The translations under genes and the position numbers were made by a program. Shown piece by piece: positions 33,587-43,274 of a stretch of 64,000 bases of DNA (position 1 is its first letter; each line of letters begins with the position of its first letter). The stretch is from contig NZ_CP141048.1 of assembly GCF_034627025.1 (NCBI RefSeq), forward strand, positions 2,368,001-2,432,000, read 5' to 3'. The DNA comes from Microvirga lotononidis (lineage in GTDB: Bacteria; Pseudomonadota; Alphaproteobacteria; Rhizobiales; Beijerinckiaceae). Below the pieces are notes generated by a model. It was given only the letters and a program-made list of their open reading frames with translations, ran no database searches and had not been told where the DNA came from.

Positions 33587-34533
33587 AGGCCTTCACCTAC
33601 GAGCGCGTCGGCTCACCGGCGCAGGCCGCTGCTGCGGTTGCGCGCCATCCAGGCGCCAAGTTCATCGCGGGCGGGACGAATCTGCTCGATCTGATGAAGC
33701 TCCAGATCGAGACGCCCGCCCATCTCGTCGACATCAACAGCCTCGAACTCGATCGGATCGAGCCGACACCCGAAGGCGGCCTGCGCATCGGGGCACTTGT
33801 GCGCAACACGGATCTCGCAGCCGACGAGCGGATTCGACGTGATTACGGGGTCCTGTCGCGGGCGCTCCTCGCCGGCGCCTCCGGGCAGCTGCGCAACCGG
33901 GCGACAACCGCGGGCAACCTGCTGCAGCGCACCCGCTGCCCCTATTTCTACGACACGGCCCAGCCCTGCAACAAGCGGGATCCGGGCTCAGGCTGCTCGG
34001 CCCTGGATGGGGTCAGCCGGCAGCTCGGGATCGTCGGCGTGAGCGAAGCCTGCATCGCCACCAATCCATCCGACATGGCGGTCGCCATGCGGGCCCTCGA
34101 TGTGACGGTCGAGACGGTCGATGCCGGCGGCACGACGCGGACGATCCCGATCGCGGAGTTCCATCGTCTTCCCGGCGATACGCCCCATATCGAGACCTCG
34201 CTCCAGACCGGCGAGCTGATTACGGCCGTCACCTTGCCGCCGCCGGTCGGCGGCCAGCAGATCTACCGCAAGGTCCGAGACCGGGCCTCCTATGCCTTCG
34301 CGCTGGTTTCAGTCGCCGCCATCGTGCAGCGGGATGGGACAGGGCGAGTGGCCCTTGGCGGCGTGGCGCACAAACCCTGGCGAAACGAAGCCGCAGACGC
34401 GGAACTGTCTCGCGGCGCAAAAGCCGCAGCGGCGGCCCTCCTCGCCGATGCAAGGCCAACCCGCGACAACGCCTTCAAGCTTCCGCTCGTCGAGCGCACC
34501 ATTGCATCCGTTCTCACCGAAGCAAGGGCCTGA
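33583..34533 (+). CDS. paoB: Aldehyde oxidoreductase FAD subunit, PaoB-like
   Basis: A 316-residue FAD-binding subunit of the xanthine dehydrogenase family ([30 protein letters not shown]). Four cysteines, 119, 129, 138 and 157, in the insert after the FAD site fit the extra [4Fe-4S] cluster known in PaoB, which most xanthine dehydrogenase FAD subunits lack. It overlaps the previous gene by four bases. Confidence 0.93.
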   Translation: MKAFTYERVGSPAQAAAAVARHPGAKFIAGGTNLLDLMKLQIETPAHLVDINSLELDRIEPTPEGGLRIGALVRNTDLAADERIRRDYGVLSRALLAGASGQLRNRATTAGNLLQRTRCPYFYDTAQPCNKRDPGSGCSALDGVSRQLGIVGVSEACIATNPSDMAVAMRALDVTVETVDAGGTTRTIPIAEFHRLPGDTPHIETSLQTGELITAVTLPPPVGGQQIYRKVRDRASYAFALVSVAAIVQRDGTGRVALGGVAHKPWRNEAADAELSRGAKAAAAALLADARPTRDNAFKLPLVERTIASVLTEARA

Positions 34534-34536
34534 GCC

Positions 34537-36756
34537 ATGAAGTTCGACACTCCTGCCGGTCAAAATCCCATCGATCAACTCAAGGTCGTTGGTCGTCCGA
34601 CCGACCGGATCGACGGCAAGTACAAGACCACCGGGACGGCTCCCTACGCCTATGAGCGTCATGATGCGGTGCCAAACCAGGCCTACGGCTTCGTGCTGGG
34701 CTCCGGGATCGCCAAGGGGCGTATCATCGCAATGCATCTGAGCGAGGCTCGGAGAGCCCCCGGCGTTCTGGCGATCGTCACGACGCTCGACATGCCTCGA
34801 TTGGGACGGGGCCGTATGAACGCCGCCTACCTGTTCGGCGGGCCGGACATCCAGCACTACCATCAGGCAATAGCCGTCGTGGTCGCGGAGACCTTCGAGC
34901 AGGCCCGCGCAGCGGCGTACCTGATCCAGGTGGATTATCAGCAGGAGCCCGGCAAGTTCGACCTCGAGGCCGAAGCTCCCCACGCGGAGCCGGTCGCCAG
35001 TGACAGCGGCGAAGGCAGCGGGGCGCCGCACGAGGCTCGCGTCGGAAACTTCGAGGAGGCTTTCGCGGCAGCGCCGGTCAAGCTCGACGAGCGCTACGAG
35101 ACCTCCGACGAAAGCCATGCCATGATGGAGCCGCATGCCACGATTGCGGCTTGGAACGCCGACAAGCTCACCCTCTGGACCTCGAACCAGATGATTGCCT
35201 GGGGCAAGGGCAGCATCGCCAAGATCCTTGGCATCCCGGCCGAAAACGTGCGCCTGGATTCGCCCTATGTCGGCGGCGGCTTCGGAGGAAAGCTCTTCAT
35301 CCGTTCCGATGCGGTGCTGGCGGCTCTTGGAGCCAAAGCCGCGGGGAGGCCCGTCAAACTGGCGTTGACGCGTCCCTTGATCGCCAACAACACCACCCAT
35401 CGGCCGGCTACGATCCAGCGCATCCGGATCGGCGCGAACCCTGACGGCACGATCACGGCGATCGCGCACGAGAGTACGTCGGGAAACCTCGCTGACGGCA
35501 AGCCCGAGACGGCCGTCGATCAGACGCGGTTGCTCTATGCTGGGGCCAACCGACTGACGGCCTTGCGCCTTGCGCATCTCGACCTTCCAGAAGGGAACGC
35601 CATGCGGGCGCCTGGAGAGGCGCCTGGCCTTCTGGCGCTTGAGATCGCCATGGACGAGATGGCCGAGAAGCTCGGTCTCGATCCTGTCCAGTTCCGCATC
35701 ATCAATGATACCCAGGTCGATCCCGAGAAGCCGGAGCGCCGCTTCTCGCATCGAGATCTGGTTGGGTGCCTGCGGCAGGGTGCCGAACGCTTCGGTTGGG
35801 ATAAGCGTCCGCAAGAGCCGGGCCAGCTGCGTGACGGGCGCTGGCTCGTGGGATACGGCATGGCGGTCGGGTTCCGCAATAACCTGTTGACCAAGTCGGC
35901 GGCCCGCGTACGCCTCGATGGAACAGGCATGGTGACGGTCGAAACCGACATGACCGATATCGGGACAGGCTCCTATACCATCCTCGCCCAGACGGCGGCC
36001 GAGATGATGGGCGTCTCCCTCGAAAAAGTGACCGTCCGGCTTGGCGATTCCGCCTTTCCAGCCTCGGCCGGGTCCGGCGGGCAATGGGGCGCCAACAATT
36101 CAACGGCCGGCGTCTATGCCGCCTGCGTGAAGCTGCGCGAGGCCGTGGCCGCAAAGCTCGGCTTCAACTCAGCCGAAGCGGTGTTCCAGGATGGTGAGGT
36201 TCGCTCCGGCAACCGGAGCGTCGCCCTCGCTGACGCCGCGAGGGGAGGCGAACTCGTCGCCGAGGATCTGATCGAATATGGAGACTTGGCCAAGAAGCAG
36301 CAGCAATCGACCTTCGCCGGTCATTTCGTCGAAGTCGGCGTCGATGCCGCGACGGCCGAAATTCGGGTTCGGCGCATGCTGGCGGTGTGTGCGGCGGGCC
36401 GCATCCTGAACCCGAAATCGGCCCGGAGCCAGGTCATCGGGGCGATGACCATGGGAGTCGGCGCAGCCCTGATGGAGAAGCTCGCGGTCGATACGAAACG
36501 CGGCTTCTTCGTCAATCACGATCTCGCCGGCTACGAAGTGCCCGTTCATGCGGATATCCCGCATCAGGACGTCATCTTCCTCGACGAGGTCGACCCGATG
36601 TCGTCACCGATGAAGGCCAAGGGGGTGGCGGAACTCGGCATCTGCGGCGTCGGAGCAGCGGTCGCGAATGCGGTCTATAACGCCACCGGCATTCGCGTGC
36701 GCGACTATCCGCTCACGCTGGACAAACTGATCGACAAGTTGCCGGAGGTGGTCTGA
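34537..36756 (+). CDS. paoC: Aldehyde oxidoreductase molybdenum subunit, PaoC-like
   Basis: A 739-residue molybdopterin-binding subunit. GGGFGGKLF (about 247-255) and the C-terminal catalytic Glu699 in KGVAELGICG identify the active site of the xanthine oxidase family. It oxidises aldehydes (broad, often aromatic) to acids with water as oxygen source. The gene follows paoB by three bases. No XdhC/PaoD-type cofactor insertion gene follows; the next gene is convergent. Confidence 0.94.
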   Translation: MKFDTPAGQNPIDQLKVVGRPTDRIDGKYKTTGTAPYAYERHDAVPNQAYGFVLGSGIAKGRIIAMHLSEARRAPGVLAIVTTLDMPRLGRGRMNAAYLFGGPDIQHYHQAIAVVVAETFEQARAAAYLIQVDYQQEPGKFDLEAEAPHAEPVASDSGEGSGAPHEARVGNFEEAFAAAPVKLDERYETSDESHAMMEPHATIAAWNADKLTLWTSNQMIAWGKGSIAKILGIPAENVRLDSPYVGGGFGGKLFIRSDAVLAALGAKAAGRPVKLALTRPLIANNTTHRPATIQRIRIGANPDGTITAIAHESTSGNLADGKPETAVDQTRLLYAGANRLTALRLAHLDLPEGNAMRAPGEAPGLLALEIAMDEMAEKLGLDPVQFRIINDTQVDPEKPERRFSHRDLVGCLRQGAERFGWDKRPQEPGQLRDGRWLVGYGMAVGFRNNLLTKSAARVRLDGTGMVTVETDMTDIGTGSYTILAQTAAEMMGVSLEKVTVRLGDSAFPASAGSGGQWGANNSTAGVYAACVKLREAVAAKLGFNSAEAVFQDGEVRSGNRSVALADAARGGELVAEDLIEYGDLAKKQQQSTFAGHFVEVGVDAATAEIRVRRMLAVCAAGRILNPKSARSQVIGAMTMGVGAALMEKLAVDTKRGFFVNHDLAGYEVPVHADIPHQDVIFLDEVDPMSSPMKAKGVAELGICGVGAAVANAVYNATGIRVRDYPLTLDKLIDKLPEVV

Positions 36757-36804
36757 CAGGCTCCTGCCGGTCTTCATCCGCCACCACCTTGAAGGACTAT
36801 GTCG

Positions 36805-38046
36805 TCAGCGCTGTTTGAGATGAGGTAGAACGTAAGCGGGTGCCGCCGCCCGGAGGCCTGACCAGATGCAGCCTGCCGTTATCACCACCACCATGACGGC
36901 AGGTCCGCGGAAGGGATCGTCGCTGCTGCGCAGCACGCCGACGGCAAAGGGGCACAGGGACGCGCCGAGATAGCCGATACTCTGCGACATGCCCGACAGC
37001 ATCGCCGTAACCTCCGCAGTCGGCGAGCGCAGCGAGACGAAAAGCAGCGCCAGTCCAAACAGTCCTCCTTGCCCGAGGCCGAGGACGAGCGCCCACGGGA
37101 TGCGAGTGGTGAGCGGCGCATAGAGCAGGCCGAGAAATCCCGCGCAGGTGGCCACGAGAACCAGCAGGATCAGAAGTCGTGGCGATACACGTCGCGTCGC
37201 AAGCGACGGCACCAGCAGCGCTGTCGCGGTCTGCGACAGGATCGAAACGGAAGTGACGACGCCTGCGTCAAGGACATCGAGCCCCCGATCCCGCAGCAGC
37301 GTCGGCAGCCAGCCGAGCACGATGAAGGCCAGCCCAGCCTGAAGGCCCATGAAAGCCGTGACCGACCACGCCAGGCGATCGCGCATCAGAAGCGAGAAAC
37401 GTGGCAGGCGAGCGGTGCTGAAGGAAACCGGCTCGACGGAAGCGAGGGCGGTCCACATGACGCCACCGGCAAAGGCGAGAATGCTCCAGCTCGCCAAAGC
37501 CAGGGGCCAAGAGTGCCAGGCCTCTTCGAGAACAGGCGTCAGCCCCGCGGCGCTGGCTCCCCCGACGCTCAGGACCATCGTATAGAATCCGGTCATCGGG
37601 CCGAGCTGTGCGGGAAAGCGACGGCGGATCACGACCGGCAGGAGCACGCCCGCCATGCCGATGGCTGCTCCTGCGATGAGGGTGCCGCCGAATAGCGCGA
37701 AACTCACCGGAAGCGCGCGCAAGGCAAGTCCCGCCGCAAGCCCCAGGAGAAGAGCCGCGATGGCCCGTTCGAGGCCGAGCGTCGCGGACAGGAAGGGAGC
37801 AAGCGGCCCAAACGCACCGAAGCAGAGCACAGGCATCGTGGTCAGAACGCCGATCCATGCCCGGCTGAGATCCAAGCCCGCCTGGATCTCCGTCATCATG
37901 GTTGCGGTCGAGGTGAGGGCGGGTCGAAGGTTGAGCGCGGCGACCACGACGCAGGCAACGACGAAGGCAACGGGGAGCGATTCACTCCGCGTGCCGCCGC
38001 GCAGCGCTTGCGCCTCCTTCGTCTCCCGGTCGCGTACTAATGGCAT
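36805..38046 (-). CDS. CynX/NimT family MFS transporter
   Basis: A 413-residue protein with about 12 membrane helices. AALNLRPALTSTATMM near the start and the repeated Gly/Ala-rich helices resemble the CynX/NimT subgroup (cyanate or nitroimidazole-type transporters). It may export or import a product of the neighbouring amidohydrolase. It is 88 bases downstream of the amidohydrolase gene on the same strand, so likely the last gene of the operon. Confidence 0.88.
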   Translation of the reverse strand: MPLVRDRETKEAQALRGGTRSESLPVAFVVACVVVAALNLRPALTSTATMMTEIQAGLDLSRAWIGVLTTMPVLCFGAFGPLAPFLSATLGLERAIAALLLGLAAGLALRALPVSFALFGGTLIAGAAIGMAGVLLPVVIRRRFPAQLGPMTGFYTMVLSVGGASAAGLTPVLEEAWHSWPLALASWSILAFAGGVMWTALASVEPVSFSTARLPRFSLLMRDRLAWSVTAFMGLQAGLAFIVLGWLPTLLRDRGLDVLDAGVVTSVSILSQTATALLVPSLATRRVSPRLLILLVLVATCAGFLGLLYAPLTTRIPWALVLGLGQGGLFGLALLFVSLRSPTAEVTAMLSGMSQSIGYLGASLCPFAVGVLRSSDDPFRGPAVMVVVITAGCIWSGLRAAAPAYVLPHLKQR

Positions 38047-38134
38047 GATCTATCCTTCCAGACGCGTGGACGCGTCTGGTGCGGTTTGTCGTGATGCTCG
38101 GATGCAGCGGGTTCGACCCCGCCGTCGTGATCCG

Positions 38135-39589
38135 TCAATGCTCGATCTGATCGGTGGCTCTCACGTGGTGCCAGAACATCTTCGGCGTCTCGAGCATGGA
38201 CTGGAAGCCGGTCCGCTCGAGCATCGCGTCGGTCTCGCGCTGCGCGTCATCGAGCACTTCGTCCTCGTCGACGAATAGGGCTTTACGGTCTTGCAGGGCA
38301 ATGCGTCCATCGACGATCACCGTGTCTACGTCGTTGCCGTTGGCGAAGTAGATGAGACGGAAGACCGGCATGTTGAGGGGGTAGAGGTGCGGACGGCGCA
38401 GGTCGAGCAGCACCACGTCGGCCTTCTTGCCGACTTCGAGGGATCCGATGTCCTTGTCCATCCCGAGCGCCCTGGCGCCGTCGATGGTGCACATCTCCAG
38501 AACGCGGCCCGGCGGCAACCAGGTGGGATCCTTGAAATAGGTCCGGTGGTAGTGCATGCATTGCTGCATGTGCCGGAACATGTCGCCGGATCGATCCGGC
38601 GCCGTGGCGTCCGAGCCGAGGCAGACATTGGCTCCCGCTTCCAGCAATTCAGGCACCGGGCACCGTCCCAGAATCGACGCGATGGCGCTCGGGTTGTGGG
38701 CGATGCTCGTTCCCGTGTCGGCGACGATCCGGATTTCATCCTCGGTGAGGTTGGTGGAGTGCGAGAGCAGTGCGTTCGGCCCCAGGATCCCGAGTTCCTT
38801 GGCATAGGCGACGCTGCCCTTCGTGTGTCCATCCTGCGTGAAGACGAGACCGGCCTCCTTGGCGAGATCTGCCGTTAGCCGGGCCTGGCGCTTGGCTTCC
38901 TCCAGATTCTCCGCACCGAGTTCCGCAAGATGCTCTGCCCGCAGGGTCGGTGTGATGAGCGCGATGTTGAGGCGCCCGCCGTGCTTGCCGTGCCAGGTGT
39001 CGATAAGTGTCTTGCAGGTTTCGAACTGCTCCTCGAAGCTCACGGGGCGCTCGACGGCTTTCCCGTCCACGATGCGCGCATAGGTGCGCGGATGGGGAGG
39101 GCGGGTCGGTCCGACGGCGACGACGGACCGGGTGCCAACCTCTCGCACACCTTCGCAATGAGCGTCGCCGTAAATGGGCTCGTCGGTGCGAAGGATCGTG
39201 TCTCCGCCGCCCAGCAGCGAAACGCCTGTGGTCACGCCGAAGCGCAAACGCTCGAGTGCCGCGAGACGGGCCTCGGCACGCCAGAATTCGGGCGTCGAGG
39301 CCACCGTGTAGGCTTTGTGGCAGGCCTCGTACCACGCATCGCTGTCGCCGCCGCCCATGGTCTTGATCAAGCCGTGGCCCGCGTGGGCATGCCCGTCGAT
39401 CAGACCAGGCATGACGATCTTTCGACTCGCGTCGATCATCGTGGGCGCCTGATGGCTCGCCAAGACCTCCTCGGTCGGCCCGACAGCGACGATCCGGTCC
39501 TTGTCGATGGCGACTGCGCCGTTCTCGATGATCCGCCGGTGCGGGTCCATCGTGACGACGATGCCGTTGGTGATGATGATGTCGGCCAT
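38135..39589 (-). CDS. Amidohydrolase (AtzA/TrzN/guanine-deaminase-like)
   Basis: A 484-residue metal-dependent hydrolase. The metal motif HAHAGH (His67, His69) is followed by a conserved His in QDGHTKGS, another in LSHSTNLT and the catalytic Asp in GSDATAPD. The composite beta-domain (IITNGIVVTMD at the start and KKADVVLLDLR near the end) is typical. The superfamily covers deaminases and dechlorinases of N-heterocycles. It lies 18 bases after the ABC ATPase gene, and the substrate is probably brought in by that importer. Substrate unknown. Confidence 0.88.
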   Translation of the reverse strand: MADIIITNGIVVTMDPHRRIIENGAVAIDKDRIVAVGPTEEVLASHQAPTMIDASRKIVMPGLIDGHAHAGHGLIKTMGGGDSDAWYEACHKAYTVASTPEFWRAEARLAALERLRFGVTTGVSLLGGGDTILRTDEPIYGDAHCEGVREVGTRSVVAVGPTRPPHPRTYARIVDGKAVERPVSFEEQFETCKTLIDTWHGKHGGRLNIALITPTLRAEHLAELGAENLEEAKRQARLTADLAKEAGLVFTQDGHTKGSVAYAKELGILGPNALLSHSTNLTEDEIRIVADTGTSIAHNPSAIASILGRCPVPELLEAGANVCLGSDATAPDRSGDMFRHMQQCMHYHRTYFKDPTWLPPGRVLEMCTIDGARALGMDKDIGSLEVGKKADVVLLDLRRPHLYPLNMPVFRLIYFANGNDVDTVIVDGRIALQDRKALFVDEDEVLDDAQRETDAMLERTGFQSMLETPKMFWHHVRATDQIEH

Positions 39590-39607
39590 GGGATGAACTC
39601 CGGTCGG

Positions 39608-41338
39608 TCAGGCGGCTTTGATTTCGCCGCGAATACGGTCGAGGGTCGGAACGAGCGACAGCAGTTCCTGCGTATAGGCATGCTGCGGCGCATCGAAGAG
39701 AGTTTCGGAATCTGCCTGTTCCAGGAGCTTGCCCTGGCGCATCACGGCCACCCGGTCGCACATCTGGCGCACCACGGCGAGGTCGTGGCTGATCAGAAGA
39801 AGGGTCAGGCCGGTGGCGTCACGCAGGTCCTTCAGCAGGTTCAGGATCTGCGCCTGGACGGAGACGTCGAGGGAGGATGTCGGCTCGTCGCAGACGATGA
39901 GCTTGGGTCTGGCGCCAAGCGCCCGAGCGATGGAGAGACGCTGTCTCTGGCCGCCGGAGAACGCATGGGGGAAGCGTTGCGACGCCTCCGCATCGAGGCC
40001 GACGGCCTCGATCAGCCGCTCCACGTCGCGCTCGGCCTCGGAACGGGTGTCGGCGAGGCGATAGAAGAGAATCGGCTCGGACAGGATGGATCCGATCCGC
40101 ATGCGGCTGTTGAGCGATGAATAGGGATCCTGAAAGATCATCTGAATCGCCTGCCGAAGCGGCCCGACACGGCGTGTGGCGCCCTCGCCGGCAATGCTCC
40201 GGCCGCGATAGAGCACATGGCCCGACGTCGGATGCACGAGCCCCGAGACGACATTGGCGATGGTCGTCTTGCCGCAGCCGGATTCGCCCACGAGCCCGAA
40301 GACCTCGCCGCTGCGGACAGAGAAGGAGACGCCATCGACCGCGCGGAAGCGATGGCCCTTCGAGCCGGGAAGCCAGCCGCTGGTCTTGTAATCGACACAT
40401 AGGTTCTCGACGGACAGGATCGGCGCATCATCCGAAGACGCGTCCGCAGGATCGGCCTTCGCGCGCAGTTCGGCCCTTGCCTGCTCCGCGCGGCCCTTGC
40501 CCTCGTCGCCCAGAACCGGAAAGCGGTCGAGGCGCTGGTCGATCCGGGGAACCGCGCCGATCAACGCCTTGGCATAGGGGGCCTTGGGACGGCGCAGGAC
40601 CTCTTCCGTCAATCCGGTCTCGACAACCTTGCCCCGGTGCATGATCGTGACGCGATCGGCGATCTGGGCGACGACGCCCATGTTGTGGGTGACGAGCAGG
40701 ATGCCGATCCCACGATTATCCGCCAGATCGCGCAACAGCTTGAGGATTTGCGCCTGAACCGACACGTCGAGCGCCGTCGTCGGCTCGTCGGCGACCAGGA
40801 GCCTGGGGTTGCACGACAGGGCGGCTGCGATCACGACACGCTGGCGCTGGCCTCCGGACAACTGGTGAGGATAGGCCTTGAGGCGTCGACGAGGCTCTGG
40901 GATTCCCACGGCTTCGAGCAATTCGAGTGCACGTGCTTGAGCGGCTGCCTTGCCCAGCCTGAGGTGAAAGCGCATCGCTTCCGTGAGTTGGCTCCCGATG
41001 GTGAAGAGCGGATTCAGGCTCGTCATCGGATCCTGAAACACGGCTCCAACATCGCGGCCGAGAACGATGCCTTCCGCCGAGCCCCTGGCAGGGTCGAAGC
41101 GCTTGCCATCGATATGGATGCTGCCTGCCGCGATGCGTCCGGGCTTCTCGAGAAGCCCCATCACGGTATTGCCGATGGTCGTCTTGCCGGCGCCGGATTC
41201 GCCAACGAGGGCGTGGATCTCGCCTGAGCGGATGACGAGAGAGGCGCTCTCCACGGCGGTGAAGACGCTGCCGTTGGCGAGAGGATATTCGACGCGCAGA
41301 CCATCGATGGCGAGAACGGGTGCGGATTGCGCGTTCAT
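39608..41338 (-). CDS. Fused dipeptide/nickel-type ABC ATPase (DppD-DppF-like)
   Basis: A 576-residue chain with two complete ATPase domains. The first has Walker [10 protein letters not shown], signature LSGGQRQRV and Walker [13 protein letters not shown]. The second has Walker [10 protein letters not shown], signature FSGGQRQRL and Walker [14 protein letters not shown] charged linker lies at about 275-310. It powers the two permeases encoded just upstream. Its start overlaps the DppC-like stop by four bases. Confidence 0.95.
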   Translation of the reverse strand: MNAQSAPVLAIDGLRVEYPLANGSVFTAVESASLVIRSGEIHALVGESGAGKTTIGNTVMGLLEKPGRIAAGSIHIDGKRFDPARGSAEGIVLGRDVGAVFQDPMTSLNPLFTIGSQLTEAMRFHLRLGKAAAQARALELLEAVGIPEPRRRLKAYPHQLSGGQRQRVVIAAALSCNPRLLVADEPTTALDVSVQAQILKLLRDLADNRGIGILLVTHNMGVVAQIADRVTIMHRGKVVETGLTEEVLRRPKAPYAKALIGAVPRIDQRLDRFPVLGDEGKGRAEQARAELRAKADPADASSDDAPILSVENLCVDYKTSGWLPGSKGHRFRAVDGVSFSVRSGEVFGLVGESGCGKTTIANVVSGLVHPTSGHVLYRGRSIAGEGATRRVGPLRQAIQMIFQDPYSSLNSRMRIGSILSEPILFYRLADTRSEAERDVERLIEAVGLDAEASQRFPHAFSGGQRQRLSIARALGARPKLIVCDEPTSSLDVSVQAQILNLLKDLRDATGLTLLLISHDLAVVRQMCDRVAVMRQGKLLEQADSETLFDAPQHAYTQELLSLVPTLDRIRGEIKAA

Positions 41339-42249
41339 CGTTTCACCCTCAGCTTTGGATTGAACCGATCGCGAAGCCAGTCACCGACGATGTTGACGGC
41401 AAGGACCAGGATCACGAGGGCAAGCGCCGGGAAGAGGGCGATCCACCATATGCCCGAGAACACGAACTCATTGCCGATGCGGATGAGCGTGCCGAGCGAA
41501 GGATAGGTGGGAGGCATGCCGACCCCGAGGAAGGACAAGGTCGCCTCGGTGAGCACGGCGGCCGCAAGATTGATCGTGGAGATGACCAGCACCGGACTCA
41601 TCACGTTCGGCAGGATGTGCCGCAGCATGATTCTCCGTGGCGGAAGACCGATCACCTTGGCGGCGCGGACATAATCCTTCGCGGTTTCGACCATGGTGGC
41701 GGCCCGCACGGTGCGCGCATATTGCACCCATTCGTGGATGGCGATGGCGCAGATCAGGATGATCGGTGCCCATTCGGCCGTGGCCGCTCCGGGGAAGATC
41801 GCCCGTGCGATCCCGCTGACCAGAAGCGCCAGCAGGATTGTGGGGAAGCTCAGGATCACGTCGGCGATCCGCATGATCAGGGCATCGACCCTGCCACCGA
41901 AATAGCCGGCGAGGAGACCCAGCGTGACGCCGAGGGTGGCCGCGAGCAGAACAGCGCCGCCGCCGATGGCGATGGAGACGCGCGCGCCGTAGAGCATGGC
42001 GGAGAGCAGGTCGCGGCCTTGATTGTCCGTTCCCAGAAGGAAGTTCGGATCGCCGTCTGCCGTGAAGGCCGGTGGCAGCTCGGCGTTTATCAGCTCGAAC
42101 GAAGCGAGATCGGTTGGATCGTATGGCGCGATCCACGAGGCCAGCAAGGCGCAGGCCACAAGGCACAAGGCCAGGATGGCGGCGACGATGACCGATACCG
42201 GAGCGCCCAGTCGGACGAACAGGCCGGGAGTGGGGGCGAGTGTTTTCAT
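41335..42249 (-). CDS. Peptide/nickel-type ABC permease (DppC-like)
   Basis: A 304-residue permease with an N-terminal membrane helix and the ABC transporter permease domain (GTDNQGRDLLSAMLYGARVS, HILPNVMSPVLVIST). The start is the ATG at 42249, overlapping the DppB-like stop. A much longer frame continues upstream but is antisense-type noise over the other permease. Confidence 0.94.
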   Translation of the reverse strand: MKTLAPTPGLFVRLGAPVSVIVAAILALCLVACALLASWIAPYDPTDLASFELINAELPPAFTADGDPNFLLGTDNQGRDLLSAMLYGARVSIAIGGGAVLLAATLGVTLGLLAGYFGGRVDALIMRIADVILSFPTILLALLVSGIARAIFPGAATAEWAPIILICAIAIHEWVQYARTVRAATMVETAKDYVRAAKVIGLPPRRIMLRHILPNVMSPVLVISTINLAAAVLTEATLSFLGVGMPPTYPSLGTLIRIGNEFVFSGIWWIALFPALALVILVLAVNIVGDWLRDRFNPKLRVKR

Positions 42250-43217
42250 GCGGACCTCGCGCGCAGGCGGGGATCGACCACCGCGTAGAGAATGTCGACG
42301 ACGGTGTTGATGAGGACGAAGAGCAGACCGACGAAGAGCAGGTAGGCCGCCATGACGGGAATATCGACGAAGCTCACGGCCTGGATGAAGAGAAGCCCCA
42401 TGCCCGGCCATTGAAAGACGGTTTCCGTCACGATGGCGAAGGCGATGAGGGAGCCGATCTGGAGGCCCGTGACCGTGATGACCGGCATCAGCGCGTTTCG
42501 CAAAGCGAGCCGGAAGTGGACGTACCGCGCCGGCAGTCCACGCGCCTTCGCAAAGCGAATGTAGTCGCTGGACAGAACGTCGATCATCTCCGCCCGAACC
42601 AGACGCATGATGAGGGTGAGCTGGTAGAGGGCGAGCGTGATTCCCGGGAGGAGCAGGGACTTCAATCCGCTGATCGTCAGGAATCCTGTCGACCACCATC
42701 CGAGATCGACGACCTGGCCGCGTCCGAACGAAGGCAGCCACCCGAGAGACACCGCGAAGATCAGAATGAGCACGATGCCGGTCACGAAGGTGGGTGTCGA
42801 TATGCCCACGAGGGAGAGTGCCTGAACCAGTCGCGCGGCGATACCATGGGGCTTGAGCGCGCAGAGCACGCCGAGCGGGATGCCGAGAGAAAGCGACAGG
42901 ATCGTCGCGACGATCACCAGTTCCAGCGTGGCGGGAAGCCGTTCGGCGATGAGTTCCGTGACCGGGCGCTGATTGCGGTAGCTGATTCCCAGGTCGCCCT
43001 TCAGGGTGCGGCCGAGGAAGCGGCCGTACTGAACGACCAGCGGCTGATCGAGGCCGAGCGAGCGTCGGAGTTCGGCCTTCTCCTCCACGGAGGCATTCTC
43101 GCGCGACATGGTCGCAACGGGATCGCCGACATAGCGGAACATCACGAACGACACCGCCGATACCACGAGCATCACGAGGGCGGCCTGGCCCAGTCGGGAG
43201 ACGAGGACGTTGAACAT
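42246..43217 (-). CDS. Peptide/nickel-type ABC permease (DppB-like)
   Basis: A 323-residue inner-membrane permease with SRLGQAALVMLVVSAVSFVM at the N-terminus and a conserved EAA-like loop (RALRNALMPVITVTGLQ-type, seen as RLALRNALMPVITVTG). It partners the DppC-like protein. It is 57 bases after the binding-protein gene. Confidence 0.94.
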   Translation of the reverse strand: MFNVLVSRLGQAALVMLVVSAVSFVMFRYVGDPVATMSRENASVEEKAELRRSLGLDQPLVVQYGRFLGRTLKGDLGISYRNQRPVTELIAERLPATLELVIVATILSLSLGIPLGVLCALKPHGIAARLVQALSLVGISTPTFVTGIVLILIFAVSLGWLPSFGRGQVVDLGWWSTGFLTISGLKSLLLPGITLALYQLTLIMRLVRAEMIDVLSSDYIRFAKARGLPARYVHFRLALRNALMPVITVTGLQIGSLIAFAIVTETVFQWPGMGLLFIQAVSFVDIPVMAAYLLFVGLLFVLINTVVDILYAVVDPRLRARSA

Positions 43218-43274
43218 GAGTGCTTCCTCGGCGGCCCGCTCCGTTCAGGCGAGCCGCCATCTCCTGCTGCGGGT

